In this document: positions 1 to 8,326 of the stretch, in pieces
Layout: each line of letters opens with the position of its first letter
How positions within the stretch are numbered: position 1 is the stretch's first letter
DNA from: Burkholderia lata
Lineage (GTDB): Bacteria; Pseudomonadota; Gammaproteobacteria; Burkholderiales; Burkholderiaceae
DNA length: 64,000 nucleotides
Assembly (NCBI RefSeq): GCF_000012945.1
Contig: NC_007510.1
Span: 2,418,001-2,482,000 of the forward strand
Direction: 5' to 3'
Position numbers and translations under genes: made by a program
Notes under the pieces: generated by a model
What the model saw: the letters and a program-made list of their open reading frames with translations, nothing else
Databases searched by the model: none
What the model was told of the DNA's origin: nothing

Positions 1-363
<363 letters not shown>

Positions 364-562
364 GCAGAACAGCACGACGCGCCACGCGTCATGCCGATGC
401 CCGCCCCGCCTCGCGACGGCGCGGCATCGGCCACCGGACAACAATCAGGGAGGAGACGGCAGGCGCGCGATACCGATCGCGCGACCGGCCGCGCGGCCTG
501 CGGGCCGCCAGCAACGACGCGCGCCGGCTCCGTCCGGCGCGCCCTTTTTCCAGGGCGCCGCC

Positions 563-997
563 CTACCGATAGACGATCACCGGAATTTTCGTATGGGTCA
601 GCACGCGCTGCGTCTCGCTGCCGATCAGCAAGCTGCCGAGCCCGCGGCGTCCGTGGGACGCCATGAAGATCACGTCGCAGCCGCCGCGTTCGGCCGCCTC
701 GATGATGCCGAGATACGGCGACGGATGCACGCTCGTCCAGGTATCGCAATCGACGCCAGCCGCCTTCGCGGCCGATTCGACCTCGTCGAGGTGAGTGCGC
801 GCCTCGCGTTCGCTGCGCGCCCGGAAATCGGCGGGCGGCTCGATGATCACTTCGGAAAACGGCGAGTACGGATACTGCGGCAGGCACGCATAGGCCGTGA
901 CCCGCGCGCCGACCGCGCGCGCCAGGTCGATCGCACCGTCAATCGCCTTCTGCGACAGTTCGGAACCGTCGGTTGGAACGAGGATGTGCCGGAACAT
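563..997 (-). CDS. Universal stress protein, UspA family
   Basis: A 144-residue protein with the single-domain UspA fold: N-terminal ILVPTDGSELS strand and loop, and near the C-terminus the nucleotide-loop pattern ASHG-x9-GS followed by VLTHTKIPVIVYR. The usual first glycine of the G-2x-G-9x-GS loop is alanine here. A longer frame reaches 1102, but the start at 997 fits the family length and has a strong Shine-Dalgarno (GAAGGAGGG) just upstream. Such proteins bind ATP or act as stress modulators; the ligand here is unknown. It sits between aceA and a LysR gene, so a role during acetate or fatty-acid growth is only a guess. Confidence 0.9.
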   Translation of the reverse strand: MFRHILVPTDGSELSQKAIDGAIDLARAVGARVTAYACLPQYPYSPFSEVIIEPPADFRARSEREARTHLDEVESAAKAAGVDCDTWTSVHPSPYLGIIEAAERGGCDVIFMASHGRRGLGSLLIGSETQRVLTHTKIPVIVYR

Positions 998-1156
998 CGC
1001 GCCCTCCTTCGTCAATCGCACTCCGCACGTCGCGATCCCATCCGAGCCGGCCGCGACGCGTCGGACATGCCTCCTACGAGTGTAGTGCGCGAAACCGCCC
1101 AACCGGCGCCGGCAGCGGGTTCGCCCTCATATCGGAAACGCGCGGGCATGCACGAC

Positions 1157-2080
1157 TTACTCGCCCCAATATCCGGGCTGTTCGTAGGTGTGCTTCAGGT
1201 AATCGAGAAACAGCCGCACGCGCAACGGCAGATGCCGGCGTTGCGGAAACACCGCATGGATGCCGATCGGCGGGGCCGCGAATGCGTCGAGCACGCTGAC
1301 GAGCCGGCCGGCCGCGATGTCGTCGCCGACCTCCCACCACGAGCGCCATGCGAGCCCGTGGCCGTCGAGGCACCACTCGTGCAGCACCGCGCCGTCCGAG
1401 CATTCCATCGTGCCGTTCACGCGGATCGACACGACCTTGTCGTCCTCCTGGAACGCCCAGCCGCGTTGCTGGTTCGCGTTTGCCGCGAGCGCGAGGCAGT
1501 TGTGCCTCGCCAGCTCGGCGAGCGTGGCCGGCGTGCCGCGCCGTGCCAGGTACGCGGGAGAAGCGACGCACACGCGGCGATTCTCGCCGAGCTTCAGCGA
1601 CACGAGCGACGAGTCGGGCAGCTCGCCGAGCCGCACCGCGCAATCGAACCCCTCGTTGACGAGGTCGACCATCCGGTCGGACAGGTCGAGCGTGACCGAC
1701 ACGTCCGGATGGCCGACGCTGAATTCGGGCACGAGCGGTGCAACGTGCCGCCGGCCAAAACCGGCCGGCGCGGAAATGCGCAGGTGGCCGCTCGCCTTGA
1801 CGCCGCCGGCGGACACGCTCGCCTCCGCGTTCTGCATGTCGTTGATGACGCGCTGGCAATCCTCCAGGAACGCCGAGCCCTCGAACGTCAGCGTGAGCTT
1901 GCGCGTCGTGCGCACCAGCAGCTTGACGCCGAGCCGCTCTTCAAGTGCGTCGAGGCGGCGGCCGATGATCGCCGGTGCGACGCCTTCCGCGTGCGCGGCC
2001 GCCGACAGGCTGCCCTTCGCCGCGACCGCGGCGAACGTTTCGATCTGCTTGAACCGGTCCATGACTCGCAGGGGCGGCAT
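1157..2080 (-). CDS. LysR-family transcriptional regulator
   Basis: A 307-residue protein with an N-terminal winged helix-turn-helix (MDRFKQIETFAAVAAKGSLS, then APAIIGRRLDALEERLG) and a LysR substrate-binding domain over roughly residues 95-300. The start at 2080 has a GAAGGG Shine-Dalgarno at good spacing; an internal ATG at 2062 gives the more usual LysR start MDRFKQIETF. It is divergent from the haloacid dehalogenase gene across 136 bp of AT-rich DNA, the classical layout for a LysR protein controlling its neighbour and itself. Control of aceB further along is possible but not shown. The ligand is unknown. Confidence 0.93.
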   Translation of the reverse strand: MPPLRVMDRFKQIETFAAVAAKGSLSAAAHAEGVAPAIIGRRLDALEERLGVKLLVRTTRKLTLTFEGSAFLEDCQRVINDMQNAEASVSAGGVKASGHLRISAPAGFGRRHVAPLVPEFSVGHPDVSVTLDLSDRMVDLVNEGFDCAVRLGELPDSSLVSLKLGENRRVCVASPAYLARRGTPATLAELARHNCLALAANANQQRGWAFQEDDKVVSIRVNGTMECSDGAVLHEWCLDGHGLAWRSWWEVGDDIAAGRLVSVLDAFAAPPIGIHAVFPQRRHLPLRVRLFLDYLKHTYEQPGYWGE

Positions 2081-2216
2081 TGCCGCCCTTCAAATAGCTT
2101 AAACCGCTCAAGATTAGGTATATGAAAGTAAAAGATCAAGTGATGTTTAGCGTCTTTTTTAGCACATACGATCACGAATAGAATTCACCTGACCTCTGAA
2201 ACTGGAGCGCAAGGCT

Positions 2217-2978
2217 ATGTCGGCCACAACGACACTCTCCTCTCCCGACGCAATCCTCTTCGACGCATTCGGCACGTTGTTTGACGTGCGTGCGGTCCTG
2301 GCCGCGGCGGAGCAGATGTTTCCCGGTCACGGGGAACGGTTGTCGCAGCTGTGGCGACGCAAGCAAATCGAATACTCGCAGTTGCGCACGCTCGCCGATC
2401 CGGCCGGTGCGCGCTATCGCCCGTTCCGGGACATCACGCTCGATGCGCTGCGGTTCGCCGCGCGCCGGCTCGGGCTCGCGCTGAACAGCGCGGCCGAGAA
2501 GCGGTTGATGGACGAATACGCATGCTTGTCCACCTATCCCGATACGGTGCCCGCGCTGCGCAAGCTGCGCGCGCTCGACCCGCGCCCGCCGCTCGGCATC
2601 CTGTCGAACGGCACGCCGCAGATGCTGGACATCGCGATCAAGAGCGCCGGCATGTCCGGACTGTTCGATCGCGTGCTGTCGGCCGACACCGTGCGCGCGT
2701 ACAAGCCGAGCCCGGCCGCCTACGCGCTCGGCACCGACGCGTTCGGACCGAACCGGCGCGGCATCGTGTTCGTGTCGTCGAACGCTTGGGACGTCGCCGG
2801 CGCCGTCTGGTTCGGCTACACGACGTTCTGGCTCAACCGCACGGGCGCGCCCGCCGAAGAACTCGGCGCGCCGCCCGACGGCACCGGCACCGGCATGGCC
2901 GACCTGCTCGCATTCCTCGCCACCCCGGCTCCGTCCGGCAGACCCGCAAACCGCACGCGCCCCAGCCCGGGTGCATGA
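2217..2978 (+). CDS. Haloacid dehalogenase, type II (L-2-haloacid dehalogenase family)
   Basis: A 253-residue HAD-superfamily hydrolase. Motif I is FDAFGTLFDV with the nucleophile Asp16. Motif II is LSNGTPQML, the conserved lysine is in RAYKPSP, and the type II hallmark SSNAWDV is near residue 184. An arginine in the cap helix (SQLWRRKQIEYSQLR) matches the position that binds the carboxylate in L-DEX-type enzymes. These enzymes convert L-2-haloacids to D-2-hydroxyacids with release of halide, giving glycolate from monohaloacetate. That product could feed glyoxylate metabolism, and the gene lies directly before aceB. The real substrate is not proven. A Shine-Dalgarno GGAG lies upstream of ATG 2217. 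The C-terminal 20 residues are Pro/Arg-rich. Confidence 0.9.
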   Translation: MSATTTLSSPDAILFDAFGTLFDVRAVLAAAEQMFPGHGERLSQLWRRKQIEYSQLRTLADPAGARYRPFRDITLDALRFAARRLGLALNSAAEKRLMDEYACLSTYPDTVPALRKLRALDPRPPLGILSNGTPQMLDIAIKSAGMSGLFDRVLSADTVRAYKPSPAAYALGTDAFGPNRRGIVFVSSNAWDVAGAVWFGYTTFWLNRTGAPAEELGAPPDGTGTGMADLLAFLATPAPSGRPANRTRPSPGA

Positions 2979-3045
2979 CGTTCGCAGCGCTGCCGCCTTC
3001 CCCCTTCACCGAAACCGCAACTGACCGACCAAGGAGATGAGACTC

Positions 3046-4638
3046 ATGAGCACCCCGATCACGCTGCCGCAAGGCATGGCGATCACCGGCGAAATCAAGC
3101 CGGGTTACGAAGCAATCCTGACGCCTGAAGCGCTCGAACTCGTCGCAGCGCTGCACCGCACGTTCGAGCCGCGCCGCCAGGCGCTGCTGCAGGCGCGCGT
3201 GGAGCGCACGAAACGCCTCGACGCGGGCGAACGCCCCGACTTCCTGGCCGAGACGAAGGCGATCCGCGAAGGCGACTGGAAGGTCGCGCCGCTGCCGGCC
3301 GACCTGCAATGCCGTCGTGTCGAGATCACGGGCCCCGTCGAGCGCAAGATGATCATCAACGCGCTGAACTCGGGCGCGGATTCGTACATGACGGACTTCG
3401 AGGATTCGAACGCGCCGAGCTGGACGAACCAGATCGACGGCCAGATCAACCTGAAGGACGCGGTGCGCCGCACGATCTCGCTCGAGCAGAACGGCAAGTC
3501 GTACCAGCTGAACGACAAGGTCGCGACGCTGATCGTGCGTCCGCGCGGCTGGCACCTCGACGAGAAGCACGTGACGGTCGACGGCCAGCGCGTCTCCGGC
3601 GGCATTTTCGATTTCGCGCTGTTCCTGTTCCACAACGCGAAGGAACTGCTCGCGCGCGGCTCGGGCCCGTACTTCTACCTGCCGAAGATGGAGAGCCATC
3701 TCGAGGCACGCCTGTGGAACGACATCTTCGTCGCCGCGCAGGAAGGCGTCGGCGTGCCGCGCGGCACGATCCGCGCGACGGTGCTGATCGAGACGATCCT
3801 CGCCGCGTTCGAGATGGACGAGATCCTGTACGAACTGCGCGAACACAGCTCGGGCCTGAACGCCGGCCGCTGGGACTACATCTTCTCGGCCATCAAGAAG
3901 TTCAAGAACGACCGCGACTTCTGCCTCGCCGAGCGTTCGAAGATCACGATGACCGTGCCGTTCATGCGCGCGTATGCGCTGCTGCTGCTGAAGACCTGCC
4001 ACAAGCGCAACGCGCCGGCGATCGGCGGGATGAGCGCGCTGATCCCGATCAAGAACGATCCGGAAGCGAACGACAAGGCGATGGGCGGCGTGCGCTCGGA
4101 CAAGCAGCGCGACGCGACCGACGGCTACGACGGCGGCTGGGTCGCGCACCCGGGCCTCGTGCCGATCGCGATGGAAGAGTTCGTCAAGGTGCTCGGCGAC
4201 AAGCCGAACCAGATCGCGAAGCAGCGCGACGACGTGCAGGTCGAAGGCAAGAACCTGCTCGACTTCCAGCCCGAAGCGCCGATCACCGAAGCCGGCCTGC
4301 GCAACAACATCAACGTCGGCATCCACTACCTCGGCGCATGGCTCGACGGCAACGGCTGCGTGCCGATCCACAACCTGATGGAAGATGCGGCCACGGCCGA
4401 AATCTCCCGCTCGCAGGTGTGGCAATGGATCCGCTCGCCGAAGGGTGTGCTCGACGACGGCCGCAAGGTCACCGCCGAACTCGTGCGTGAACTCTCGAAG
4501 GCCGAGCTGGACAACGTGAAGCGCTCGGTCGGCGGCAACACGCAGCCGTACGAGCGCGCCGCGGCGATCTTCGAGCAGATGTCGACGTCGGAAGGCTTCA
4601 CCGAATTCCTGACGCTGCCGCTGTACGAGGAAATCTGA
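3046..4638 (+). CDS. aceB: Malate synthase A
   Basis: A 530-residue cytoplasmic enzyme of the malate synthase A family; it condenses glyoxylate and acetyl-CoA to malate, the second step of the glyoxylate shunt. Conserved stretches include [43 protein letters not shown] and the C-terminal [17 protein letters not shown]. Length fits the family. Of two nearby ATGs (3037 and 3046) the second is chosen because AAGGAG at 3031-3036 is 9 bases upstream. It follows the haloacid dehalogenase by 67 bp and may be cotranscribed with it. A strong bidirectional terminator follows at 4704-4731. Confidence 0.97.
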   Translation: MSTPITLPQGMAITGEIKPGYEAILTPEALELVAALHRTFEPRRQALLQARVERTKRLDAGERPDFLAETKAIREGDWKVAPLPADLQCRRVEITGPVERKMIINALNSGADSYMTDFEDSNAPSWTNQIDGQINLKDAVRRTISLEQNGKSYQLNDKVATLIVRPRGWHLDEKHVTVDGQRVSGGIFDFALFLFHNAKELLARGSGPYFYLPKMESHLEARLWNDIFVAAQEGVGVPRGTIRATVLIETILAAFEMDEILYELREHSSGLNAGRWDYIFSAIKKFKNDRDFCLAERSKITMTVPFMRAYALLLLKTCHKRNAPAIGGMSALIPIKNDPEANDKAMGGVRSDKQRDATDGYDGGWVAHPGLVPIAMEEFVKVLGDKPNQIAKQRDDVQVEGKNLLDFQPEAPITEAGLRNNINVGIHYLGAWLDGNGCVPIHNLMEDAATAEISRSQVWQWIRSPKGVLDDGRKVTAELVRELSKAELDNVKRSVGGNTQPYERAAAIFEQMSTSEGFTEFLTLPLYEEI

Positions 4639-4703
4639 CGTCGCTGCCCGCTACGATCGGAGCCGGCCCTGCGTCGGCGCCGGTCGGATGCGATGACGGC
4701 ATC

Positions 4704-4731
4704 AAAAAAAGCGCCCCGAGGGGCGCTTTTT
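4704..4731. terminator. Bidirectional rho-independent terminator
   Basis: Arms GCGCCC and GGGCGC with a CGAG loop, flanked by A-run and T-run, lie between the convergent aceB and gamma-glutamylcyclotransferase-like genes and can serve both strands. Confidence 0.85.
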
Positions 4732-4773
4732 CATTTGCGGCAGGATCGGATACCGCGGCTGCCACGCGACCGG

Positions 4774-5187
4774 TCAGATGGCTTCCCGCTCGCGCCGGTG
4801 CTGAACCCAGTCGCCCGACGCAATGCGCGGATGCCCGGCTATCGCGTGCGCGGCGACCGGATAGTAAAGGCACGCGTACTGCCGGCCGCCGAGCTCGACG
4901 GTCACGTCTTCCGGCTTGAACAGCGAGTCGACGCCCGGATACACGCGCTCGATCTCGTCGAGCACGGGAACGAGCAGGTCGTCGACTTCGTAGACGTCGC
5001 CCCAGACCAGCGACTTGCCGGCCGACCCGGCAATCATTCCCGGATACGTACCGAAATCGTACAGTTCGCCCAGCAACGCGGCGGCGCCGAGCAGCGTCGG
5101 CGCGGCGATCCCGTGCCTGGCAGCCGCGTGGCCGATGTCGTTGGCCTCCCCGTTTCTCAGGGTGCCGTAGACGAATACGTAACGCAT
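4774..5187 (-). CDS. Gamma-glutamylcyclotransferase-like (AIG2/GGCT fold) protein
   Basis: A 137-residue protein starting MRYVFVYGTLRNGEAND. The YGTLR motif binds substrate in the BtrG/GGCT fold, and DEIERVYPG carries the family acidic residue. Known members cyclise gamma-glutamyl amines to 5-oxoproline or act in glutathione turnover; the substrate here is unknown. The start at 5187 is set by a GAGGAG Shine-Dalgarno and by the fold beginning there; the same frame is open much further upstream but that part is antisense to the AraC gene. It converges on aceB across the terminator at 4704-4731. Confidence 0.88.
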   Translation of the reverse strand: MRYVFVYGTLRNGEANDIGHAAARHGIAAPTLLGAAALLGELYDFGTYPGMIAGSAGKSLVWGDVYEVDDLLVPVLDEIERVYPGVDSLFKPEDVTVELGGRQYACLYYPVAAHAIAGHPRIASGDWVQHRREREAI

Positions 5188-5445
5188 CGTGGTTCTCCTC
5201 TTTGATTCGTATGTTGCCGTGCTCGCGCGCGATTCGTGGCGAAATCGCCCGCGCATCGATAGACCACGATACCGGCCCGATGGTTCGAACCCGCACGCGC
5301 GCCCGGCCCCGCGGCGGTCCCGAAATCGCCTGGTGCCCACACAAAGTTCATTTGAACGCGGCATGATCGCCCGACAAACCGCCGCATGCGCTTTCGCGGC
5401 GCCTTCTACAATAACGGCATCGCCGCCGCGCTGCCCGAATCGTTC

Positions 5446-6321
5446 ATGAACCCGCCGTTCCAAGCCGACGTACCGAATCCGTACGTCATCGACATTCCGC
5501 CCGAATTCGCGCCGACCGCCGTCCATCCGATGCGCGTGCGCGCACGGCAGGTCAATACCGGGTATCGCATCCCGCTGCATACGCATGCGTGGGCGCAGCT
5601 CGCGTACGCATCGCGCGGCGTGCTGCGCGTCGCGACCACCGGCACGACCTGGATGGTGCCGCCGTCCCGCGCGATCTGGGTGCCGCCGCGCGTGACGCAC
5701 GAGGTCGTGATCGTCGAAGAGGCGTATCTGCGCACGCTGTATATCGATGAGTCGATCGTGCCGGAGGGGCTCGACGCGTGCCGCGTCGTCGAAGTGACGG
5801 GGCTGCTGCGCGAACTGATCGTCGCACTCGACGCGCGCGACCTGAGTACCCCGCGCGAGCGCCTGCTGTGCGGGCTGGTGCTCGACGAGCTGACCCACGC
5901 CGAACCGCTGCCGCTCGCCGTGCCGATGCCCGACGAAAAAAGGCTGCGCATGCTGTGCGAAGCGGTCCTCGCGCACCCGGCGCACGCGGAGTCGCTCGAG
6001 CATTGGGCCAGTGAGGTCGGCGCGAGCACACGCACGATTTCGCGGCTCTTCAAGCAGGAACTGGGGGTGAGCTTTTCGCAGTGGCGCCAACAGGCGCTGC
6101 TGGCGCGGGCCATTCCGCTGCTGAACCAGGGACGCCCGCTGTCGCATATCGCGCGCGAACTCGGCTACCAGAGCCAGAGCGCCTTTTCGGCGATGTTCCG
6201 GCGTGCCTTCGGCGAAAGCCCGCGCGCATTCATGCTGCGCGGCTACGAGCATCGCGGCCCGGAAGGCAGCCTCGCGGACGACGAAACCCCGGACGACGAC
6301 ACGATCGACGCTGTCCGCTGA
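5446..6321 (+). CDS. AraC-family transcriptional regulator with N-terminal cupin
   Basis: About 291 residues from ATG 5446 (an in-frame ATG at 5386 would add 20). The N-terminal half holds a cupin sensor (IPLHTHAWAQL, then WMVPPSRAIWVPP). The C-terminal third has two AraC helix-turn-helix motifs (WASEVGASTRTISRLFKQEL and LSHIARELGYQSQSAFSAMF). This is the AraC type without a dimerising coiled coil, often controlling efflux or catabolic genes. No clear Shine-Dalgarno supports either start. Neighbours on both sides are on the other strand, so its target is not evident. Confidence 0.9.
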   Translation: MNPPFQADVPNPYVIDIPPEFAPTAVHPMRVRARQVNTGYRIPLHTHAWAQLAYASRGVLRVATTGTTWMVPPSRAIWVPPRVTHEVVIVEEAYLRTLYIDESIVPEGLDACRVVEVTGLLRELIVALDARDLSTPRERLLCGLVLDELTHAEPLPLAVPMPDEKRLRMLCEAVLAHPAHAESLEHWASEVGASTRTISRLFKQELGVSFSQWRQQALLARAIPLLNQGRPLSHIARELGYQSQSAFSAMFRRAFGESPRAFMLRGYEHRGPEGSLADDETPDDDTIDAVR

Positions 6322-6347
6322 ACGCCCGGCTACGGATCGTCAGGTCA

Positions 6348-6812
6348 TCACACCGGCCGCACCATGTGGCGGATCGAGCCAAGTTGCGCGAGCCGCGACC
6401 CGGCAACCTGATAGCCCATGCGCAAGTAGAGACGCGCGGCAGGATTGTCGACGAACACGCGCAGTTGCAGTTCATGCAGCCCGCGCGCACGCGCCCAGCG
6501 GTGCGACATGTCGAGCATGTAGGTGCCGGCGCCGTGCCCGCGATGGCCGGCCGCGATCTGGACGTCGCGGATGTGCAGCGAGTCGCCCTCTTCGGTCACA
6601 CGCAGCACGCCGATGCGCTCACCGTCGGCCTCGAGGATGAAGTTCTCGGATTCGCGCCAACTGGCGTAAAACAGGTCGCTGCGCCACACGAGCCCATGGC
6701 GCTTGTAATAGCCGCCCATGTTGCCGTGCGTCAGCGCTTCGGCAAACGGAAAATCGCCGGCTTCCGCGGGCCGGAGCTGATACAGGAGTCGCAGGTCGGT
6801 CGGATCGAGCAT
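6348..6812 (-). CDS. GNAT-family N-acetyltransferase
   Basis: A 154-residue protein with the GNAT acetyl-CoA motif A (IRDVQIAAGHRGHGAGTYML, RGHGAG loop) followed by ELQLRVFVDNPAARLYLRMGY, typical of motif B. Acceptor substrate unknown. The frame is open to 7145, but the extra part overlaps repeats and the tRNA terminators, so ATG 6812 is preferred; a GTG directly before it is an alternative. It converges on the AraC gene, 26 bp apart. Confidence 0.87.
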   Translation of the reverse strand: MLDPTDLRLLYQLRPAEAGDFPFAEALTHGNMGGYYKRHGLVWRSDLFYASWRESENFILEADGERIGVLRVTEEGDSLHIRDVQIAAGHRGHGAGTYMLDMSHRWARARGLHELQLRVFVDNPAARLYLRMGYQVAGSRLAQLGSIRHMVRPV

Positions 6813-6940
6813 CACGCAGGGGTCAAGAACGCATCCCGCCACGATAGCGCAGTCGCGTGCGGATGCAATCGCGGATTTCTCGTAGCGGCTCGACGCCGGA
6901 TGACCGGCGGTTACGCGCCCGCCGGCGAGCGCAACCGGAA

Positions 6941-7004
6941 ATACAAATGAAAAAGCCCGCGCAAGGCGGGCTTCTTCATTTTCTGGCGGAGCGGACGGGA
7001 CTCG
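6941..7004. repeat. 64-bp direct repeat, copy 1
   Basis: Matches 7124-7187 with a single mismatch (G for A in the terminator loop). It contains a hairpin terminator (6953-6973) and the 21-base tail of a tRNA-Asp. Weaker similarity extends some 30 bases upstream of each copy (ACGCGCCCGC...GCGCAAC). Confidence 0.9.
6984..7004 (-). pseudogene. Remnant of a tRNA-Asp 3' end
   Basis: Twenty-one bases identical to the CCA end and T-arm start of the neighbouring tRNA-Asp, followed by unrelated sequence; the rest of the tRNA is missing. The downstream terminator is retained. It looks like the decayed last copy of the tandem Glu-Asp array. Confidence 0.75.
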
Positions 7005-7123
7005 CCTACATCCCGCAGGCCGCGGCTGCGCTTGCAAGCGCAGCCCTTCGAGTCCCGCCGGAAGCCGCGCAGGCGGCTTCCTCCACTCCGCAGTCACGCG
7101 CCCGCAAGCGGGCGCAACGAACG

Positions 7124-7187
7124 ATACAAATGAAAAAGCCCGCACAAGGCGGGCTTCTTCATTTTCTGGCGGAGCGGACGGGACTCG
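7124..7187. repeat. 64-bp direct repeat, copy 2
   Basis: The intact version: terminator at 7136-7156 and the 3' end of the functional tRNA-Asp at 7167-7243. The other copy lies 183 bp away. Confidence 0.9.
7136..7156 (-). terminator. Terminator after tRNA-Asp (copy 1)
   Basis: Stem AAGCCCGC/GCGGGCTT with a 5-base loop, followed on the minus strand by a T-run; it lies 10 bp past the tRNA 3' end. Confidence 0.8.
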
Positions 7188-7243
7188 AACCCGCGACCCC
7201 CGGCGTGACAGGCCGGTATTCTAACCGACTGAACTACCGCTCC
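7167..7243 (-). tRNA. tRNA-Asp (GTC), copy 1
   Basis: A 77-nt cloverleaf with encoded CCA: acceptor GGAGCGG/CCGCTCC, anticodon loop CTGTCAC (GTC), T-loop TTCGAGT. Last member of the Glu-Asp array in transcription order. Confidence 0.97.
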
Positions 7244-7316
7244 AGTCTTGCTTCTTGCCTGGCAGGCGTCGGTTACTTCCTGCCGGCGCATCGTTTGTTC
7301 GAACGACGCCGAAATC

Positions 7317-7392
7317 TGGCGTCCCCTAGGGGATTCGAACCCCTGTACTCACCGTGAAAGGGTGATGTCCTAGGCCTCTAGACGAAGGGGAC
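7317..7392 (-). tRNA. tRNA-Glu (TTC), copy 1
   Basis: A 76-nt cloverleaf with encoded CCA: acceptor GTCCCCT/AGGGGAC, anticodon loop CTTTCAC (TTC). Identical to the other two Glu copies as far as I can read. It lies 73 bp upstream of tRNA-Asp copy 1. Confidence 0.97.
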
Positions 7393-7419
7393 AACGTACT
7401 GCTTACATCCTTAATGCAA

Positions 7420-7453
7420 AAGCCCGTTCAAAAATCGTTCTTTGAACGGGCTT
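7420..7453 (-). terminator. Terminator between tRNA-Asp 2 and tRNA-Glu 1
   Basis: A perfect 13-bp stem (AAGCCCGTTCAAA with TTTGAACGGGCTT) followed on the minus strand by TTTT. Confidence 0.85.
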
Positions 7454-7458
7454 CGTTC

Positions 7459-7535
7459 TGGCGGAGCGGACGGGGCTCGAACCCGCGACCCCCGGCGTGA
7501 CAGGCCGGTATTCTAACCAACTGAACTACCGCTCC
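7459..7535 (-). tRNA. tRNA-Asp (GTC), copy 2 (variant)
   Basis: Same cloverleaf as the other Asp copies but with two base changes: one in the D-loop (TTGG for TCGG) and one at the last T-loop base (TTCGAGC for TTCGAGT). Neither touches the anticodon or acceptor stem, so it should still be functional. Confidence 0.96.
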
Positions 7536-7613
7536 AGCTTTCTTACTTCCACCTGCAGGACACCGTCACGTTCCTGCACGTGTTGCGACACTTCTACGAA
7601 ACGCCGCTGAATC

Positions 7614-7689
7614 TGGCGTCCCCTAGGGGATTCGAACCCCTGTACTCACCGTGAAAGGGTGATGTCCTAGGCCTCTAGACGAAGGGGAC
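7614..7689 (-). tRNA. tRNA-Glu (TTC), copy 2
   Basis: 76 nt with CCA, anticodon TTC; second Glu of the tandem array, repeat period about 295 bp. Confidence 0.97.
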
Positions 7690-7716
7690 AACGTACTGCC
7701 TACATCTTTAATACAA

Positions 7717-7747
7717 AAGCCCGCTCAAAAACGTCTTGAACGGGCTT
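7717..7747 (-). terminator. Terminator between tRNA-Asp 3 and tRNA-Glu 2
   Basis: Stem AAGCCCGCTCAA with TTGAACGGGCTT, one mismatch, followed on the minus strand by a T-run; the counterpart of the hairpin at 7420-7453. Confidence 0.82.
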
Positions 7748-7752
7748 CGTTC

Positions 7753-7829
7753 TGGCGGAGCGGACGGGACTCGAACCCGCGACCCCCGGCGTGACAGGCC
7801 GGTATTCTAACCGACTGAACTACCGCTCC
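7753..7829 (-). tRNA. tRNA-Asp (GTC), copy 3
   Basis: 77 nt with CCA, anticodon GTC; identical to copy 1. Confidence 0.97.
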
Positions 7830-7908
7830 AGCTTTCTTACCCCCACCTGCAGGACGTCGGTTACGTTCCTGCAAGCGTTGCGACATTTCTACGAAACGCC
7901 GCTGAATC

Positions 7909-7984
7909 TGGCGTCCCCTAGGGGATTCGAACCCCTGTACTCACCGTGAAAGGGTGATGTCCTAGGCCTCTAGACGAAGGGGAC
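7909..7984 (-). tRNA. tRNA-Glu (TTC), copy 3
   Basis: 76 nt with CCA, anticodon TTC; first Glu of the array in transcription order, downstream of tRNA-Ala. Confidence 0.97.
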
Positions 7985-8122
7985 AAAATCTTTTCAGATC
8001 TGTCTGACTTTCGCTATTCACTTTTCAATCAACAGCGAAGGCCGAAATTCTAACTGCTTTGAATCATTTTGTGAAGCATTTATTACTACCGCTGCTTCGC
8101 AAATCAACTCAGCTTGTTCTGA

Positions 8123-8198
<76 letters not shown>

Positions 8199-8326
8199 TT
8201 GCAGAACAGAAATGAGATTATATGGAGCTACTTTGAACTTGTAAATACCCTTTTTGCGATTCGAGCGAAATTTTTTGCGAAGCTGCCGCGATGTCACGCA
8301 CAGGCAGCTTCGCTCGCCCTCGAACC

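Larger units (their letters stand above)
6813..7166. other. Non-coding stretch with duplicated tRNA-Asp tail and terminator
   Basis: No protein gene is supported here. The stretch holds two copies of a terminator plus tRNA-Asp 3' end (first copy 6941-7004, second copy 7124-7187) and, between them, GC-rich inverted segments. A short ORF through both copies is only a by-product of the repeat. Confidence 0.7.

Noticed and set aside
4774..6252. A 492-residue version of the gamma-glutamylcyclotransferase-like protein
   Set aside because: The extra N-terminal part is antisense to the AraC gene; the fold and a good Shine-Dalgarno place the start at 5187.
6857..7357. A plus-strand protein with two MKKPAQGGLLHFL units
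   Set aside because: The repeated peptide is a translation of the duplicated terminator and tRNA-Asp tail, not a gene.
6941..7984. Possible CRISPR array (regularly spaced repeats)
   Set aside because: The repeats are tRNA genes and their terminators with a period near 295 bp; spacing and length do not fit CRISPR and no cas gene is present.
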